64,000 bases of DNA from Methylomonas paludis. Its GTDB lineage: Bacteria; Pseudomonadota; Gammaproteobacteria; Methylococcales; Methylomonadaceae. The translations under genes and the position numbers were made by a program. This document shows, piece after piece, positions 9,245 through 18,404 of the stretch; within the stretch, counting starts at the first letter, position 1, and each line of letters opens with the position of its first letter. The stretch is taken from positions 1 to 64,000 of the forward strand of contig NZ_CP073754.1 in NCBI RefSeq assembly GCF_018734325.1, in the 5' to 3' direction. The notes beneath the pieces are model-generated. The model did no database searches, was not told the origin of the DNA, and saw nothing but the letters and a program-made list of their open reading frames with translations.

Positions 9245-10252
9245 TCAAATCAAATATAGAAAACGAATAATATCTGCCAGGGATTCCGGTAAGTTATGTC
9301 GTGGTTGAAACCCCAATTCAGCCTTGATTTTAGCAGATGAGTAGTGTGCCGAACCGGTTAATTTCTGCAGGGCATCGCTATCAAACATCATGCGTTTACC
9401 ACTGATTTGGCCCAGAGTGTCGCCCAGTTTTGCCAAATGGCTGAATAGTGCTGGTGGTAATGACCAAGATAGTGTTGATTTACCCAACACTGATCTGATC
9501 AAATTGTAGAGTTGGCGGGTTGAATAAGGTTCATCATCACTGACAATATAAATTTGACCAGCGGCCTGAGCGAGTGTGGCTGTCAATAAGGCTGCCCGGA
9601 TAAGATCCTCCACATGCACCATTGAGCGCTTATTATGAAATTCCGGCAATGGTGGAAATAGGCCGCGTTGTATCGCCTTGATCATTTTCGGCAAATTACC
9701 TTTGTGAGTGTTGCCGTATACCATACAAGGTCTGATCACTACCGGGTGAGGCACATAGTCGCCATGAAGTACCAATTGTTCGGCCAGATATTTAGAAGTG
9801 CCGTATGGCGTGTCGGCGGCAATATGCAAACTTTCATCCATAGGCTGGATCACAGCCTCGCCCACGGCTTTAACGCTGCTGAAAAATATAAAGCGCTTAA
9901 CATCGGCCTGTTGTGCCGCAACGAGTAATTTACGGGTGCCTTCGGTATTTATTTGCAGATATTCGGCGGCATCCTGACTATTCTCAGTTAGTGCATGGGC
10001 TTTGCCGGCCAGATGAAAAATAGTGTCTATACCGGCGCAAAGCTGGTCTGGGCAGGGATCTGTAGCTAAATTTAACGACCAATGATCCGGCAGATCCAGG
10101 GGTTGCCGGCTACTGGTACGCACAGAATATCCTTGCTGTGCCAAGTAGTTGCTAAGGTGTTTGCCGATGAAGCCGTTTGCACCCGTTACCAGGATCTTGG
10201 TATCTCTAGCTAACATAGTTAATGGCTGTATGTATGCTGATTGCTCAAGCAT
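9245..10252 (-). CDS. NAD-dependent epimerase/dehydratase (extended SDR, WbpV/FnlA-like neighbourhood)
   Basis: This protein of up to 335 residues has the nucleotide-binding TGANGFIGKHL near its N terminus, a YxxxK pair in TPYGTSKYLAEQL, and the FHLAGKAHAL stretch often seen in UDP-sugar 4-epimerases and 4-ketoreductases of O-antigen clusters. It probably acts on the 4-keto or HexNAc sugar made by the WbpM-like enzyme. Two starts are possible: 10252, or an internal ATG at 10216 twelve residues later. Neither has a clear ribosome-binding site. It is directly followed by the WecA-like gene. The exact sugar is not decidable here. Confidence 0.82.
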   Translation of the reverse strand: MLEQSAYIQPLTMLARDTKILVTGANGFIGKHLSNYLAQQGYSVRTSSRQPLDLPDHWSLNLATDPCPDQLCAGIDTIFHLAGKAHALTENSQDAAEYLQINTEGTRKLLVAAQQADVKRFIFFSSVKAVGEAVIQPMDESLHIAADTPYGTSKYLAEQLVLHGDYVPHPVVIRPCMVYGNTHKGNLPKMIKAIQRGLFPPLPEFHNKRSMVHVEDLIRAALLTATLAQAAGQIYIVSDDEPYSTRQLYNLIRSVLGKSTLSWSLPPALFSHLAKLGDTLGQISGKRMMFDSDALQKLTGSAHYSSAKIKAELGFQPRHNLPESLADIIRFLYLI

Positions 10253-10291
10253 AAAATAAGGTGATGCGATGATAAGATGGCATGACTTAGC

Positions 10292-11038
10292 TTAACGGTC
10301 TGTTTTAGGTAAACTGAGCAAATGTTTGCCCAAATAGCGACATAAACTGCTGAGATGCCAAAACAAGTATTTGAGTTTGCGCCTACTGGTGCGCTGAGCG
10401 TTGTGAATCACTGTTGCGGCTGGATTAGCTATTACTTTTAACCCTTGTTGCCAAAGCCGCACACAAATATCCACATCTTCATAATATAGAAAAAAACCAG
10501 CATCAAAGCCACCGATACGTTTAAATGTATCAGCTTTAAATAACATAAACATGCCGGCAACCCAATCAACTTGAAACGGTAGTTTATCAGCTGGAATTGC
10601 ATAGCGGCCATCATCAATCCGCAAAAATTTTAAAAACAAGCCCCAAATAGTGGGGAAATGGCGAAAACTATCTTCAATTTTACCTGCAGAATTCATCACT
10701 AGTGGTGCGACCAGACCAGCCTGGACTGATTGTAAACTGTTTAAAAGTCCAGCGAATGGTGAATTGGGTAATCTGATATCAGGATTCATCACACAAAAAA
10801 TGTCACCCTCGGCATATTGAAATGCTTGATTATGATTGGCTGCAAATCCCAATGGCTCAGGGTTGGTTATGATTTTAAGGGGATAAGGAAAATCGTCATT
10901 TGTACATGGCAATTGTTCAGGTAAATTTAGGGTCAAAATGACTTCAAATACGTCCTGATCGGCAATAAGCGCCAGATCAGTAAGTAGTTCCTGAACTAGT
11001 TGGCCTTGATGATGGCTGACCATCGATATTGAAATCAT
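10292..11038 (-). CDS. Glycosyltransferase family 2 (rhamnosyltransferase-like)
   Basis: This 248-residue soluble or peripheral GT-A enzyme resembles WbbL-type GT2 enzymes. Visible features are the nucleotide-binding start VSHHQGQLV, the GFAANHNQAF stretch (64-73), the metal-binding NPDI (85-88) and the acceptor-side motif YYEDVDIC (185-192). It would add one sugar to the growing repeat unit at the cytoplasmic face of the inner membrane. Its start overlaps the end of the next upstream gene by 4 bases, so the two are translated together. Donor and acceptor are unknown. Confidence 0.85.
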   Translation of the reverse strand: MISISMVSHHQGQLVQELLTDLALIADQDVFEVILTLNLPEQLPCTNDDFPYPLKIITNPEPLGFAANHNQAFQYAEGDIFCVMNPDIRLPNSPFAGLLNSLQSVQAGLVAPLVMNSAGKIEDSFRHFPTIWGLFLKFLRIDDGRYAIPADKLPFQVDWVAGMFMLFKADTFKRIGGFDAGFFLYYEDVDICVRLWQQGLKVIANPAATVIHNAQRTSRRKLKYLFWHLSSLCRYLGKHLLSLPKTDR

Positions 11039-12129
11039 ACCGTATCTGAGATCACAAGCATTATAAGTTCTTCCCAGCTTTGCGCATAGGGAGGGCTGAT
11101 GGAGGGTGTCGCCGTTTGCTGATTTTCCAGCCTGCCTTGTATATGACTCAACATAATAGCGGCTAATTGCTCGGCGTTGTCTGGTTCGAAAAATACCACT
11201 TTATGATAAGTACCTACAGGTTCATAAGCATACGGTAAATCAGCTACTATCAGCTGTTTACCCAGATTTTTAGCTTCAGAAATTGGCAGGCCCCAAGTTT
11301 CTAGTTTGGAAGGAAATACGATGGCGGATGCCTGCTGATATTGTTCGAACATTTGAACTTGACTCTGATAACCGATAAAGCGAATATTGGGCATATCCGC
11401 AAATCGTTTTAGCAAATGCCGAGCATAACGAGATTCATGTCCAGATAGCGTTAACCGAATTTCAAAGCTGTTACCAATTTGTTCGCGTAAAATTTTGGCA
11501 GCCGCGTATAAAACTTCAAAATTTTTGAATACTCTGGGTAAAGCCGGGTAGAAAAATACACCTGGTAATGAACGATCCGGGGTGTCTTGCCGGTTTTGAT
11601 GGCGAATAACCGGATGCGCAACCACAACATTATTTAGCTGATACATGCTTTGAAAAGCATTACGTAACCAGTTCTGTTGCACTACCACCAGATTATTGGC
11701 ATGTATATTCAAGCCATACAGGTAACGGTAAAACAAGGTAAATAAAAAAAACTTGGGCTCCCACCAGATATCGGTCAAGTTGATCCGATAAAAAGTCGAG
11801 GGATTATGACAATATACCGCTCGTCTGTTTGCGGTAACGTGCGCAGAAATATCGTGCATGGAAAACCAGACATCGGGTTTAAGCTGTTTGGATAACGATT
11901 TAAAATACCAGAACTCATAATACAGACGTTTAAGCCAAGAGCGTTTGACCTCAGGAAATTCAATGAACACAACTCTGCGGTTGTTAAACAAGGATTTGTC
12001 GTGTACCAGGGCTATTATTTCCCAGTCCTGAGATAGAATGTTTTCTGCTCCTGTCAGGCAATCCCTAAAGGCAGTCAATGTGCCGCCTTCGATTAAGTTG
12101 ACAGCAGAAATAACCAGTCGTTTTTTCAT
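11035..12129 (-). CDS. Glycosyltransferase family 1/4 (GT-B)
   Basis: This 364-residue protein has a GT-B fold pattern. The C-terminal half carries the retaining E-x7-E signature in LETWGLPISEAKNLG (E277 and E285), preceded by FIGYQSQVQMFEQY, both typical of GT4 enzymes. The N-terminal half has the acceptor-binding region with MHDISAHV and YCHNPSTF. It should transfer a sugar, in retaining mode, to the lipid-linked repeat unit. It overlaps the downstream GT2 gene by 4 bases. About 105 bases separate it from the next upstream gene. Confidence 0.85.
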   Translation of the reverse strand: MKKRLVISAVNLIEGGTLTAFRDCLTGAENILSQDWEIIALVHDKSLFNNRRVVFIEFPEVKRSWLKRLYYEFWYFKSLSKQLKPDVWFSMHDISAHVTANRRAVYCHNPSTFYRINLTDIWWEPKFFLFTLFYRYLYGLNIHANNLVVVQQNWLRNAFQSMYQLNNVVVAHPVIRHQNRQDTPDRSLPGVFFYPALPRVFKNFEVLYAAAKILREQIGNSFEIRLTLSGHESRYARHLLKRFADMPNIRFIGYQSQVQMFEQYQQASAIVFPSKLETWGLPISEAKNLGKQLIVADLPYAYEPVGTYHKVVFFEPDNAEQLAAIMLSHIQGRLENQQTATPSISPPYAQSWEELIMLVISDTV

Positions 12130-12234
12130 ATTACTTGCGGGAAATTGTAATAGGCGTCATTATTTAGCACAGATTAACATGGGCTGGATTGCTTGGTATG
12201 CCTAGGTTAATCATGAATATTGATTAATTTATGT

Positions 12235-13086
12235 TTAAACGATACCAATAAGCTTGCGTATATGCCATCTGGTTTTTGCCCATATGGCATTTAACTGTCC
12301 TGCAAAAGGCGTGGTCAGATTATGTAAAAGTCTGGCACGCAGCACCTCCGCAAAAACAGCCGGGTTGTGATTGCTCTGCCCACCCACCTGCATACTGGCC
12401 ACTACGCTTGGCGTGAAACCAGCCTTAAGATTAGCATGGCTACGCAACAGTATCTCGTAATCACCACAAATTTTAAAAGAATTATCAAAGCTTCCGTATT
12501 GTTTAAAATACCCCAAACGATGTAATGCGCCGGTATGTGCAACACACATATAGGTTTGAAATTGTCGCCAGCTCCAAGGTTTACCGATAGTTCTGAGCAA
12601 TTTAGTGCCACGATACATGGCTACCCGTCCCGAGATAAAATCCAGTGGCTTTGCACTGGCAGCGGCAATGGCCAACATAGCAGTTAGACTATCAGGAGTT
12701 ATTTGATCATCTGCCCCCATAAAACAAACCCATTCGCCTTGAGCCGCCTGTAAGCCCTTATTCCAGGCATCATAAATACCTTGATCCGGTTCGCTTATCC
12801 AGTAATCAATTAATTCATCATAGTGGTTTAACAGGTTAATGGTTTCATCCGTGGAATTGGCATCCACCACTATCCATTCAAAATTTCGATAGTTTAAAGC
12901 TTGCAGTGATGCGGCCAGATTGGGTAAATATGCTGCAGCATTATAAGTAGCAGTAATAATACTGACTAAGGCATCAGTGGTTGTTGCCGCCGGTTTTGGT
13001 GTTAGTCGGCGTTTTCCGCCGGTCGGCACAATACCAGTCCCCGTCCGTGGTATTGAAACTAATTGATTTTCATCGCTTCCTGACAT
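12235..13086 (-). CDS. Glycosyltransferase family 2 (WcaA-like)
   Basis: This 283-residue GT-A enzyme starts its catalytic domain at VSIITATYNA (41-50) after a 40-residue polar leader rich in T, P and K. Next come WIVVDANSTDET, SEPDQGIYDAWNKG (98-111) and the metal-binding GADD (124-127). This SEPD-x-GIYDA-x-NKG pattern is common in O-antigen and capsule GT2 enzymes. The start follows an AGGTAAC motif. It lies 15 bases after the GT9 gene, so both are probably in one operon. Sugar specificity cannot be read from sequence. Confidence 0.85.
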   Translation of the reverse strand: MSGSDENQLVSIPRTGTGIVPTGGKRRLTPKPAATTTDALVSIITATYNAAAYLPNLAASLQALNYRNFEWIVVDANSTDETINLLNHYDELIDYWISEPDQGIYDAWNKGLQAAQGEWVCFMGADDQITPDSLTAMLAIAAASAKPLDFISGRVAMYRGTKLLRTIGKPWSWRQFQTYMCVAHTGALHRLGYFKQYGSFDNSFKICGDYEILLRSHANLKAGFTPSVVASMQVGGQSNHNPAVFAEVLRARLLHNLTTPFAGQLNAIWAKTRWHIRKLIGIV

Positions 13087-13101
13087 AATTGTTACCTGGG
13101 T

Positions 13102-14250
13102 TTAGGTCTTGCTGGGTGACAAAATTGCGCGGCATGCGGACCAGACCATATCAACTGAAATATTGGCAATACATGGAACCGGGCCTAACTTGTCATGAGC
13201 TTCAGTGCAGATCCAGTTACAGTTAAAGCAAGGCATGTACAAGTTAACTGAATAGGGCTTAATACCAGTTAAGTTGTGGGCGTAGGGCAGAAATCTGCCA
13301 AAATGGCCGCCGCCTAAAATGCATACCGAAGCTGTATTGACAGCAGTGGCAATATGAATAGCTGATGTCTCATTACCGATCAATAAATTTGCAGATCTTA
13401 CTAGTTCAGCGAATTGCATTAATGAGGTTTTTCCTGCAAGATTTACAACATGAGCTTGAGTCATACTGGCCAGTTGTTCACACACCTTAAGCTCGGCAGC
13501 CGAGCCGCAAAGTACGGCCTGATAACCATAAGTGGCATTCAATTTATTAATCAGCTCGGCAAAATTGGCCACAGGCCATTGTCTGCCAAACCATAAAGCC
13601 CCTGGAAAAACCACGAAATAAGGTTTAGGCAGGTTTAGCTCAACCGGTAGTTCAAGCAGGTGAGGTAATTTAGGCAAGCTGACATGGTAGGGTTTACCGG
13701 TCAGCAGCGCAATAAATTCGGCATTTCTATCCAGTTCATTAAGTTCAGTTGTAATGCTGGGTAATAACTTAGTGTACCAAAAGTCTGATTGATGTTTACG
13801 CCTGGCGGTAATATTACTCAGATCTCCTTGACTGCCAATGCGTTGAGCCGCACCAGTGGCTCTAATCATAATATCGCCATGTAGAAAAAGTCGTGAATAG
13901 GTAGGCTGAATGGCAATGGCAAATCCGGCTTTTCTAAGCCGGTAAACAGTTTGCCAATGATATAAAGGATTGCGAGTAAATTGTAACAACTGAATCGGCC
14001 AAACTTCATCCCAATATGAAAAATGTTTAGCCCAATCCGACCAGAGTGAATTGGCTATTAAAGTAATACGAGTGTTGGGGTAAAGCCGGCGGTATTCTTT
14101 GGCGGTATCCAGCCAAAGAATAAAATCACCAATGGCATTTAAACGAATAATCACCAAGCCGGATTGTCTGGTATTGGTCAGGCGATTAATAAAAAAGTCG
14201 CCAAATAATAGTATCTGAGTTAAACAGAATCTAAGAATATTATGTATCAA
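13102..14250 (-). CDS. Glycosyltransferase family 9 (heptosyltransferase-like)
   Basis: This 382-residue protein has the GT9 layout: an N-terminal VIIRLNAIGDFILWLDT stretch and a C-terminal half with FVVFPGALWFGRQWP, VNLAGKTSLMQFAELV and LLIGNETSAIHIATA, matching ADP-heptose:LPS heptosyltransferases. It probably extends an LPS core or a related glycan. The C-terminal CFNCNWICTEA-x8-PVPC cluster of cysteines is common in GT9 proteins of surface-glycan loci. It is the first gene of the minus-strand run 14250-6405, and the 653-base gap upstream should hold the promoter. Confidence 0.82.
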   Translation of the reverse strand: MIHNILRFCLTQILLFGDFFINRLTNTRQSGLVIIRLNAIGDFILWLDTAKEYRRLYPNTRITLIANSLWSDWAKHFSYWDEVWPIQLLQFTRNPLYHWQTVYRLRKAGFAIAIQPTYSRLFLHGDIMIRATGAAQRIGSQGDLSNITARRKHQSDFWYTKLLPSITTELNELDRNAEFIALLTGKPYHVSLPKLPHLLELPVELNLPKPYFVVFPGALWFGRQWPVANFAELINKLNATYGYQAVLCGSAAELKVCEQLASMTQAHVVNLAGKTSLMQFAELVRSANLLIGNETSAIHIATAVNTASVCILGGGHFGRFLPYAHNLTGIKPYSVNLYMPCFNCNWICTEAHDKLGPVPCIANISVDMVWSACRAILSPSKT

Positions 14251-14903
14251 CGCTGCAAAGCCTTACTAGCTGTTCCTGATAAGATTGATGTGCATCCGTT
14301 CCAAACACTTCGATCTCTGCTGTTGGATGTTTAGTGAGTGGTTGTCGTATGGCAAAGGCTGGCATTATAAATTTGTGCGTAGCAGATTCACAATGGGGCA
14401 TCGGGCCTGCACATAAAAGTCCATGTAATTGGTATGATCATTGGCGGGTGGCTAAGTTTCATGATACAGCACAATAGTTTTGGTAGTGCAATTAAAATGT
14501 GTCACAGAACTTAAGCAGAGTTGTGACTAAAATGCAACTGATAACAGCTCAATTGGAAGCCGTAATTTCATATCGGTTTACAACTTTGTTCAGAGCGCAG
14601 TTAGCTTGAGTGTTACCTAGATATGGGAATCTACCTAATCCGCTAAGTGAAATGCGTATATTAATACTGCTCAGTATCAGATCGCTGTCGATATTGAGAG
14701 AACTTGACCTCTGTGGTAATATTACCATGATTTATAGCCTTGGGCATATATTTTCAGTATAAAAGCCTTTAATGACGAACTAGTGTGTAATATGGAAACT
14801 AAAGCCCAATCAGTCGAAGTATATTAGATTTTAGACTTATAACCATGCTAATCAATACCAACCTAGCATCCCGCTTAATTAATCCCATATCTCCGAGATC
14901 GTT
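14251..14903. other. Long divergent intergenic region with a perfect palindrome
   Basis: This 653-base stretch separates the GT9 gene (minus) from the next glycosyltransferase (plus). I see no convincing ORF or RNA gene. It holds a perfect 14-bp palindrome at 14714-14727 and should contain promoters for both directions. The DNA becomes more AT-rich to the right, toward the 14.9-19.3 kb block. Confidence 0.5.
14714..14727. promoter_or_regulatory. Perfect palindrome TGGTAATATTACCA
   Basis: All 14 bases are self-complementary with no spacer. It lies about 175 bases before the plus-strand glycosyltransferase and about 460 bases before the GT9 gene start. It could be an operator, but no regulator gene is adjacent, so its function is a guess. 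Confidence 0.35.
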
Positions 14904-15830
14904 TTGAGTAAATTAGCGCCTATTGTTCTTTTCGTCTTTGCACGTCCTCACCACACCAAAAACACATTGAATGCTCTGGCAGCAAATGAACTTGCTATGC
15001 AAAGTGATTTAATTATTTATGCTGATGGCGCAAATAACCCCGTTGACCAGGAGCGGGTTGATGAAGTTAGAAATATAATTAGAAATACAGGCGGCTTTCG
15101 TAGCATTACATTAATAGAGCGCGATACAAATTTCGGTTTGGCTAGAAACATAATTACAGGAGTAACAGAAGTTTGTAATCAATATCAACGCGTGATTGTG
15201 CTGGAGGACGATATTGTAACTAGTCCTTGTTTTCTTACCTATATGAACCACGCATTAGATGAATATGCAAATAAAAAAAGTGTTTGGCATATTGCCGGTT
15301 GGAGTTATCCTGTAAATATCGAAAATACTGATGGCACATTTTTTTGGCGGTTAATGAATTGCTGGGGTTGGGCAACTTGGTCAGATCGCTGGCAATATTT
15401 TGAAAAAAATCCGGCTAAATTACTTTTAAAATGGAATAAGGATAAAATTAAACGGTTTAATCTGGACGGAGTTTATGATTTTTGGAAAGAAGTGGACTTA
15501 AACCAGTCTGAAAAGTTAAATACATGGGCTATTTTTTGGTATGCGACTATTTTTGAGCATAATGGGTTATGTTTGAGTCCAACTCATTCTTTTGTGCAAA
15601 ATATCGGGAATGACGGTAGCGGTATAAATAGTCAAGAAAACAATATATTCTGGCATAATAATTTAGCGGTTTCTTATAATAGACTACCAAGCAATATTGA
15701 GGAGTCTCAACTTGCAGTGCAAGAAATAAAGGCATTCTATACTCAATTAACACCGCCTTTTCCTATCAGATTAAGGCGGTATGCTTTGAGAAAAATAAAT
15801 AAGCTGATTAAATATTTGATAGGCGGTTAG
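14904..15830 (+). CDS. Putative glycosyltransferase (GT-A, sugar-transferase-like)
   Basis: This 308-residue protein has a GT-A type N terminus (PIVLFVFARPHHTKNTL), a metal-binding EDD in VLEDDI (99-104) and NCWGWATWSDRW (152-163), a pattern seen in hemolytic-protein-HlpA-like or GNT-I-like bacterial glycosyltransferases of surface-polysaccharide loci. The start is TTG at 14904. An in-frame stop lies only seven codons upstream and no ATG follows for more than 25 codons, which makes TTG the best choice. It is the only plus-strand gene in the cluster and its stop overlaps the convergent methyltransferase gene by 4 bases. Its coding DNA is clearly AT-richer than the genes before 14.3 kb, suggesting transfer. 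Confidence 0.75.
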   Translation: MSKLAPIVLFVFARPHHTKNTLNALAANELAMQSDLIIYADGANNPVDQERVDEVRNIIRNTGGFRSITLIERDTNFGLARNIITGVTEVCNQYQRVIVLEDDIVTSPCFLTYMNHALDEYANKKSVWHIAGWSYPVNIENTDGTFFWRLMNCWGWATWSDRWQYFEKNPAKLLLKWNKDKIKRFNLDGVYDFWKEVDLNQSEKLNTWAIFWYATIFEHNGLCLSPTHSFVQNIGNDGSGINSQENNIFWHNNLAVSYNRLPSNIEESQLAVQEIKAFYTQLTPPFPIRLRRYALRKINKLIKYLIGG

Positions 15831-16528
15831 AATTTTGCCAATACTTTAATTTCATAAGAGAATATTTGTGGTGAAGGCAAGTGAAAGCTGCTGAGGGTAA
15901 TAGAGTTCCAGAATGCGAAATTCCATTTATAAAAGCGTAATAGTATTTTACGAATAAAACGCTTTAAATGAGACGAGCTTTGTTCAAGACAATCGGGATC
16001 GATAAATCGAATGCTGCTAAATCCAGCCTGACGTAATACATATAACAACGAGCCACCAGTAAATAAAGTATGGTGAGTAAAATCTTCATAGGCCCAGTAA
16101 GCACCAGTATTAGACTGTGCATTCGGCACAGCTATATAAATTTCCCCATCGGCAGTAAGTAAATTACGAATTTTTACCAGCATTGGAATAATTTCAGGTT
16201 TTGGGAAATGTTCTAACACATGATTTAGAATAATAAAATCAAATTTACTGGTTAATTTATCCAGCTCATTTTTGGTGCCGTCAATGATGGGTAATCCATT
16301 GTCTTTACAGTAATTAATCGCGTCTGGCTCAATGTCATAACCATTTGCATTATGATAGCCTTTATTAATAAGGCACTGTAAAATTTGACCAAAACCACAA
16401 CCAAAATCAAGAATTAATGCTTCCTTGTTCTCTGGAATAACTTTCTCCAAATGTGCCGGTAGCTCATAGTTGATATATGACTCAGGCGAAATATTCCTGT
16501 TCGAAAAGTAATTTTGATAATTATTCAT
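15827..16528 (-). CDS. Class I SAM-dependent methyltransferase
   Basis: This 233-residue protein has a clear motif I (LDFGCGFGQIL, 40-50), an acidic residue at the end of beta-2 (NGYDIEPDA) and the ILNHVLEHFPKPE motif typical of Methyltransf_11/23 enzymes acting on small molecules or sugars. In this cluster it probably methylates a sugar residue, either as part of the repeat or as a chain-end signal. It overlaps the convergent glycosyltransferase gene by 4 bases. Its codon use is AT-rich like its neighbours. Target and position are unknown. Confidence 0.8.
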   Translation of the reverse strand: MNNYQNYFSNRNISPESYINYELPAHLEKVIPENKEALILDFGCGFGQILQCLINKGYHNANGYDIEPDAINYCKDNGLPIIDGTKNELDKLTSKFDFIILNHVLEHFPKPEIIPMLVKIRNLLTADGEIYIAVPNAQSNTGAYWAYEDFTHHTLFTGGSLLYVLRQAGFSSIRFIDPDCLEQSSSHLKRFIRKILLRFYKWNFAFWNSITLSSFHLPSPQIFSYEIKVLAKF

Positions 16529-16638
16529 AAGAATGTATTAAATTAAATGATTTTGTCGCAGGGCAATAATTTGTTTATCTTATGACTGTATGATTTTCTA
16601 AAAAGCCACTAACCATAAAGCTTGCTGATAAATCAGCC

Positions 16639-16730
16639 AAGCTGGAACCGGGCCTCCGGAAGGGGATGCCGCGAATACTCCCAGCTGGACTTGCTGCCAG
16701 GATTCCTGCCAGAAAACCCGGATCCAGCTT
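16639..16730. repeat. Imperfect inverted repeat in intergenic DNA
   Basis: AAGCTGGAACCGGG (16639-16652) and CCCGGATCCAGCTT (16717-16730) are inverted copies with one mismatch; homology extends outward with a 3-base gap (AGCCAAG). The segment between them is GC-rich in an AT-rich region. It looks like a degenerate dispersed palindromic repeat, not a gene. Confidence 0.45.
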
Positions 16731-16814
16731 CTTGGCTTAGTCGCAAAAATATACTAGGTTATTGTGAGTTACTTATAGTGTTCAGCAAGCATGGTTTTCT
16801 CAAATTTGAAATTA

Positions 16815-18260
16815 CTAACCATCAGATAACACGAATTGATCGTGATCTATTCGAAAAAAACTAACTTCACTATTTCTGTCTGAAGTAATTAAACCATATT
16901 TGCAAGCAGCAGGTAACTTATGTTTTTCATATTGAGATATCCATAAAGGATCTTGTTGCCTTTTAATAACAATGCATAAATCGGCTACTGGAGTTTTTTG
17001 GATAGTTTCCGGTAGGTCATGTATTAAGGTTATGCCATTTTTTTTTGCAAAAAGATAAAAAAATATGCTGTTTCCTTTGCCGCTGAAGGAAATAGTAAAT
17101 GATTGCGCAGAATTTTTATGCTTCACATTCAACTTAGCTTCATTTAAAGCTTCCAAAATCTTGCCTTCAATTTTCAGTTTTGTAGCAATATCCATATAAG
17201 GCACATCAAAAAAGGATGGCGACATACCCGAAAATTGTCGATTTGACTTTAAGAAAAATATAACCGTTAAAATTAAGATAACCGTTAGTAAAGGTGTTTT
17301 TGTCTTAGCAGTTTGCATAGCCCATAGGCCAACAAAAAAGCTAAGAATACTGATGTTGTAAAATATAGCATACCACATCTCTTGTCCAATGGCATACATA
17401 AGGAACAATGCCAAAGAATAAAGAAAAGTTACTAAACTAATCCAGTTGGATTTAAAGTATGAAAAAGTGGCAAATAATAACAGCAAGGTTATAAATGAAA
17501 CATTTTGAATCGAGTGGTAAAAGGCGGGTCTTTCCAGTTTTCTAATAAACTGAGTTTCCATGTCATTAGAAAAATCGGCATAATTATTTAAAACATATAT
17601 GCAATAACAGACAAATAATACAGAACTGATTAATAAAAATAAAAGTTCAAATGTGTTTACATAAAAAAAACCTTTGATGCTTTTGTTTTTATGGAGTCTA
17701 ACAAGAGTTCCCCCTAATAAAGGAATAGACATATATACCATATTAAAATGATATAATATACCAACTAACACTAATCCAAACGCAATTGTTAAGTAATCTT
17801 TAATAATTGCTAAATAGCATAGTAATGAAAAAAATACGATACAAACATCCATTCTGGCTACATTGGCGCTGACTAGACTTGAAGGTAATATAAAAAATAA
17901 AATTACCAATAAAATAGCAACAGGACTAATATATTTTTTTACAATATAAATCCAGATAAGAAATGATGCCATGAAAAATATCAATGAAACATATCTGGCC
18001 AATTCCAGGGATATTCCAAATATCTTATAGATTACCCCTAGGGTAATCATATATCCTGGTGGCATCCACATTATTGTTCTATTTTGACTAAGACTTTCAG
18101 AAAACAGTGTGTTCTTCTCACTCCATGAAATTGCCTGATAAATGAAGCTCGCTTCATCCTTCCAAGGTATAGGAAAATTTAACTGAAAGCCTAATATGCC
18201 GATTAGCATGGCAATTATTAGAATAATTACTAAAACAGTATAGGCCTTATTAGGGTTCAT
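16815..18260 (-). CDS. GT39/ArnT-like membrane glycosyltransferase (GT-C)
   Basis: This 481-residue protein has about 10-12 hydrophobic segments followed by a hydrophilic C-terminal part of about 130 residues. The first periplasmic loop carries the acidic pair in WKDEASFIYQA (33-43), and WMPPGYMITLGVIY follows, which fits polyprenyl-phosphate-sugar-dependent GT-C enzymes such as ArnT and PMT-like proteins. It would work on the periplasmic side. A Wzy polymerase is not otherwise seen in the cluster, so a polymerase role is an alternative, but the early D-E motif favours GT-C. An AAGGA motif lies just before the ATG. The gene is markedly AT-rich. Confidence 0.65.
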   Translation of the reverse strand: MNPNKAYTVLVIILIIAMLIGILGFQLNFPIPWKDEASFIYQAISWSEKNTLFSESLSQNRTIMWMPPGYMITLGVIYKIFGISLELARYVSLIFFMASFLIWIYIVKKYISPVAILLVILFFILPSSLVSANVARMDVCIVFFSLLCYLAIIKDYLTIAFGLVLVGILYHFNMVYMSIPLLGGTLVRLHKNKSIKGFFYVNTFELLFLLISSVLFVCYCIYVLNNYADFSNDMETQFIRKLERPAFYHSIQNVSFITLLLLFATFSYFKSNWISLVTFLYSLALFLMYAIGQEMWYAIFYNISILSFFVGLWAMQTAKTKTPLLTVILILTVIFFLKSNRQFSGMSPSFFDVPYMDIATKLKIEGKILEALNEAKLNVKHKNSAQSFTISFSGKGNSIFFYLFAKKNGITLIHDLPETIQKTPVADLCIVIKRQQDPLWISQYEKHKLPAACKYGLITSDRNSEVSFFRIDHDQFVLSDG

Positions 18261-18404
18261 GATCCTTCAGCTTTTTGTAATTGGGTGCCAGCTATGGTAT
18301 TTAACTTAATATAGTGTTATGCTACCAATTAGTAAGGCATCAGTGGATTCACGTTGGTAAATTCAAGTGCAAAGGCTTATGATTGCCTAATGCATACTAT
18401 AATA

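Noticed and set aside
16622-16864. 80-codon plus-strand frame across the inverted repeat
   Set aside because: It has no ribosome-binding site, runs through the GC-rich repeat and the end of the opposite gene, and has no family pattern.
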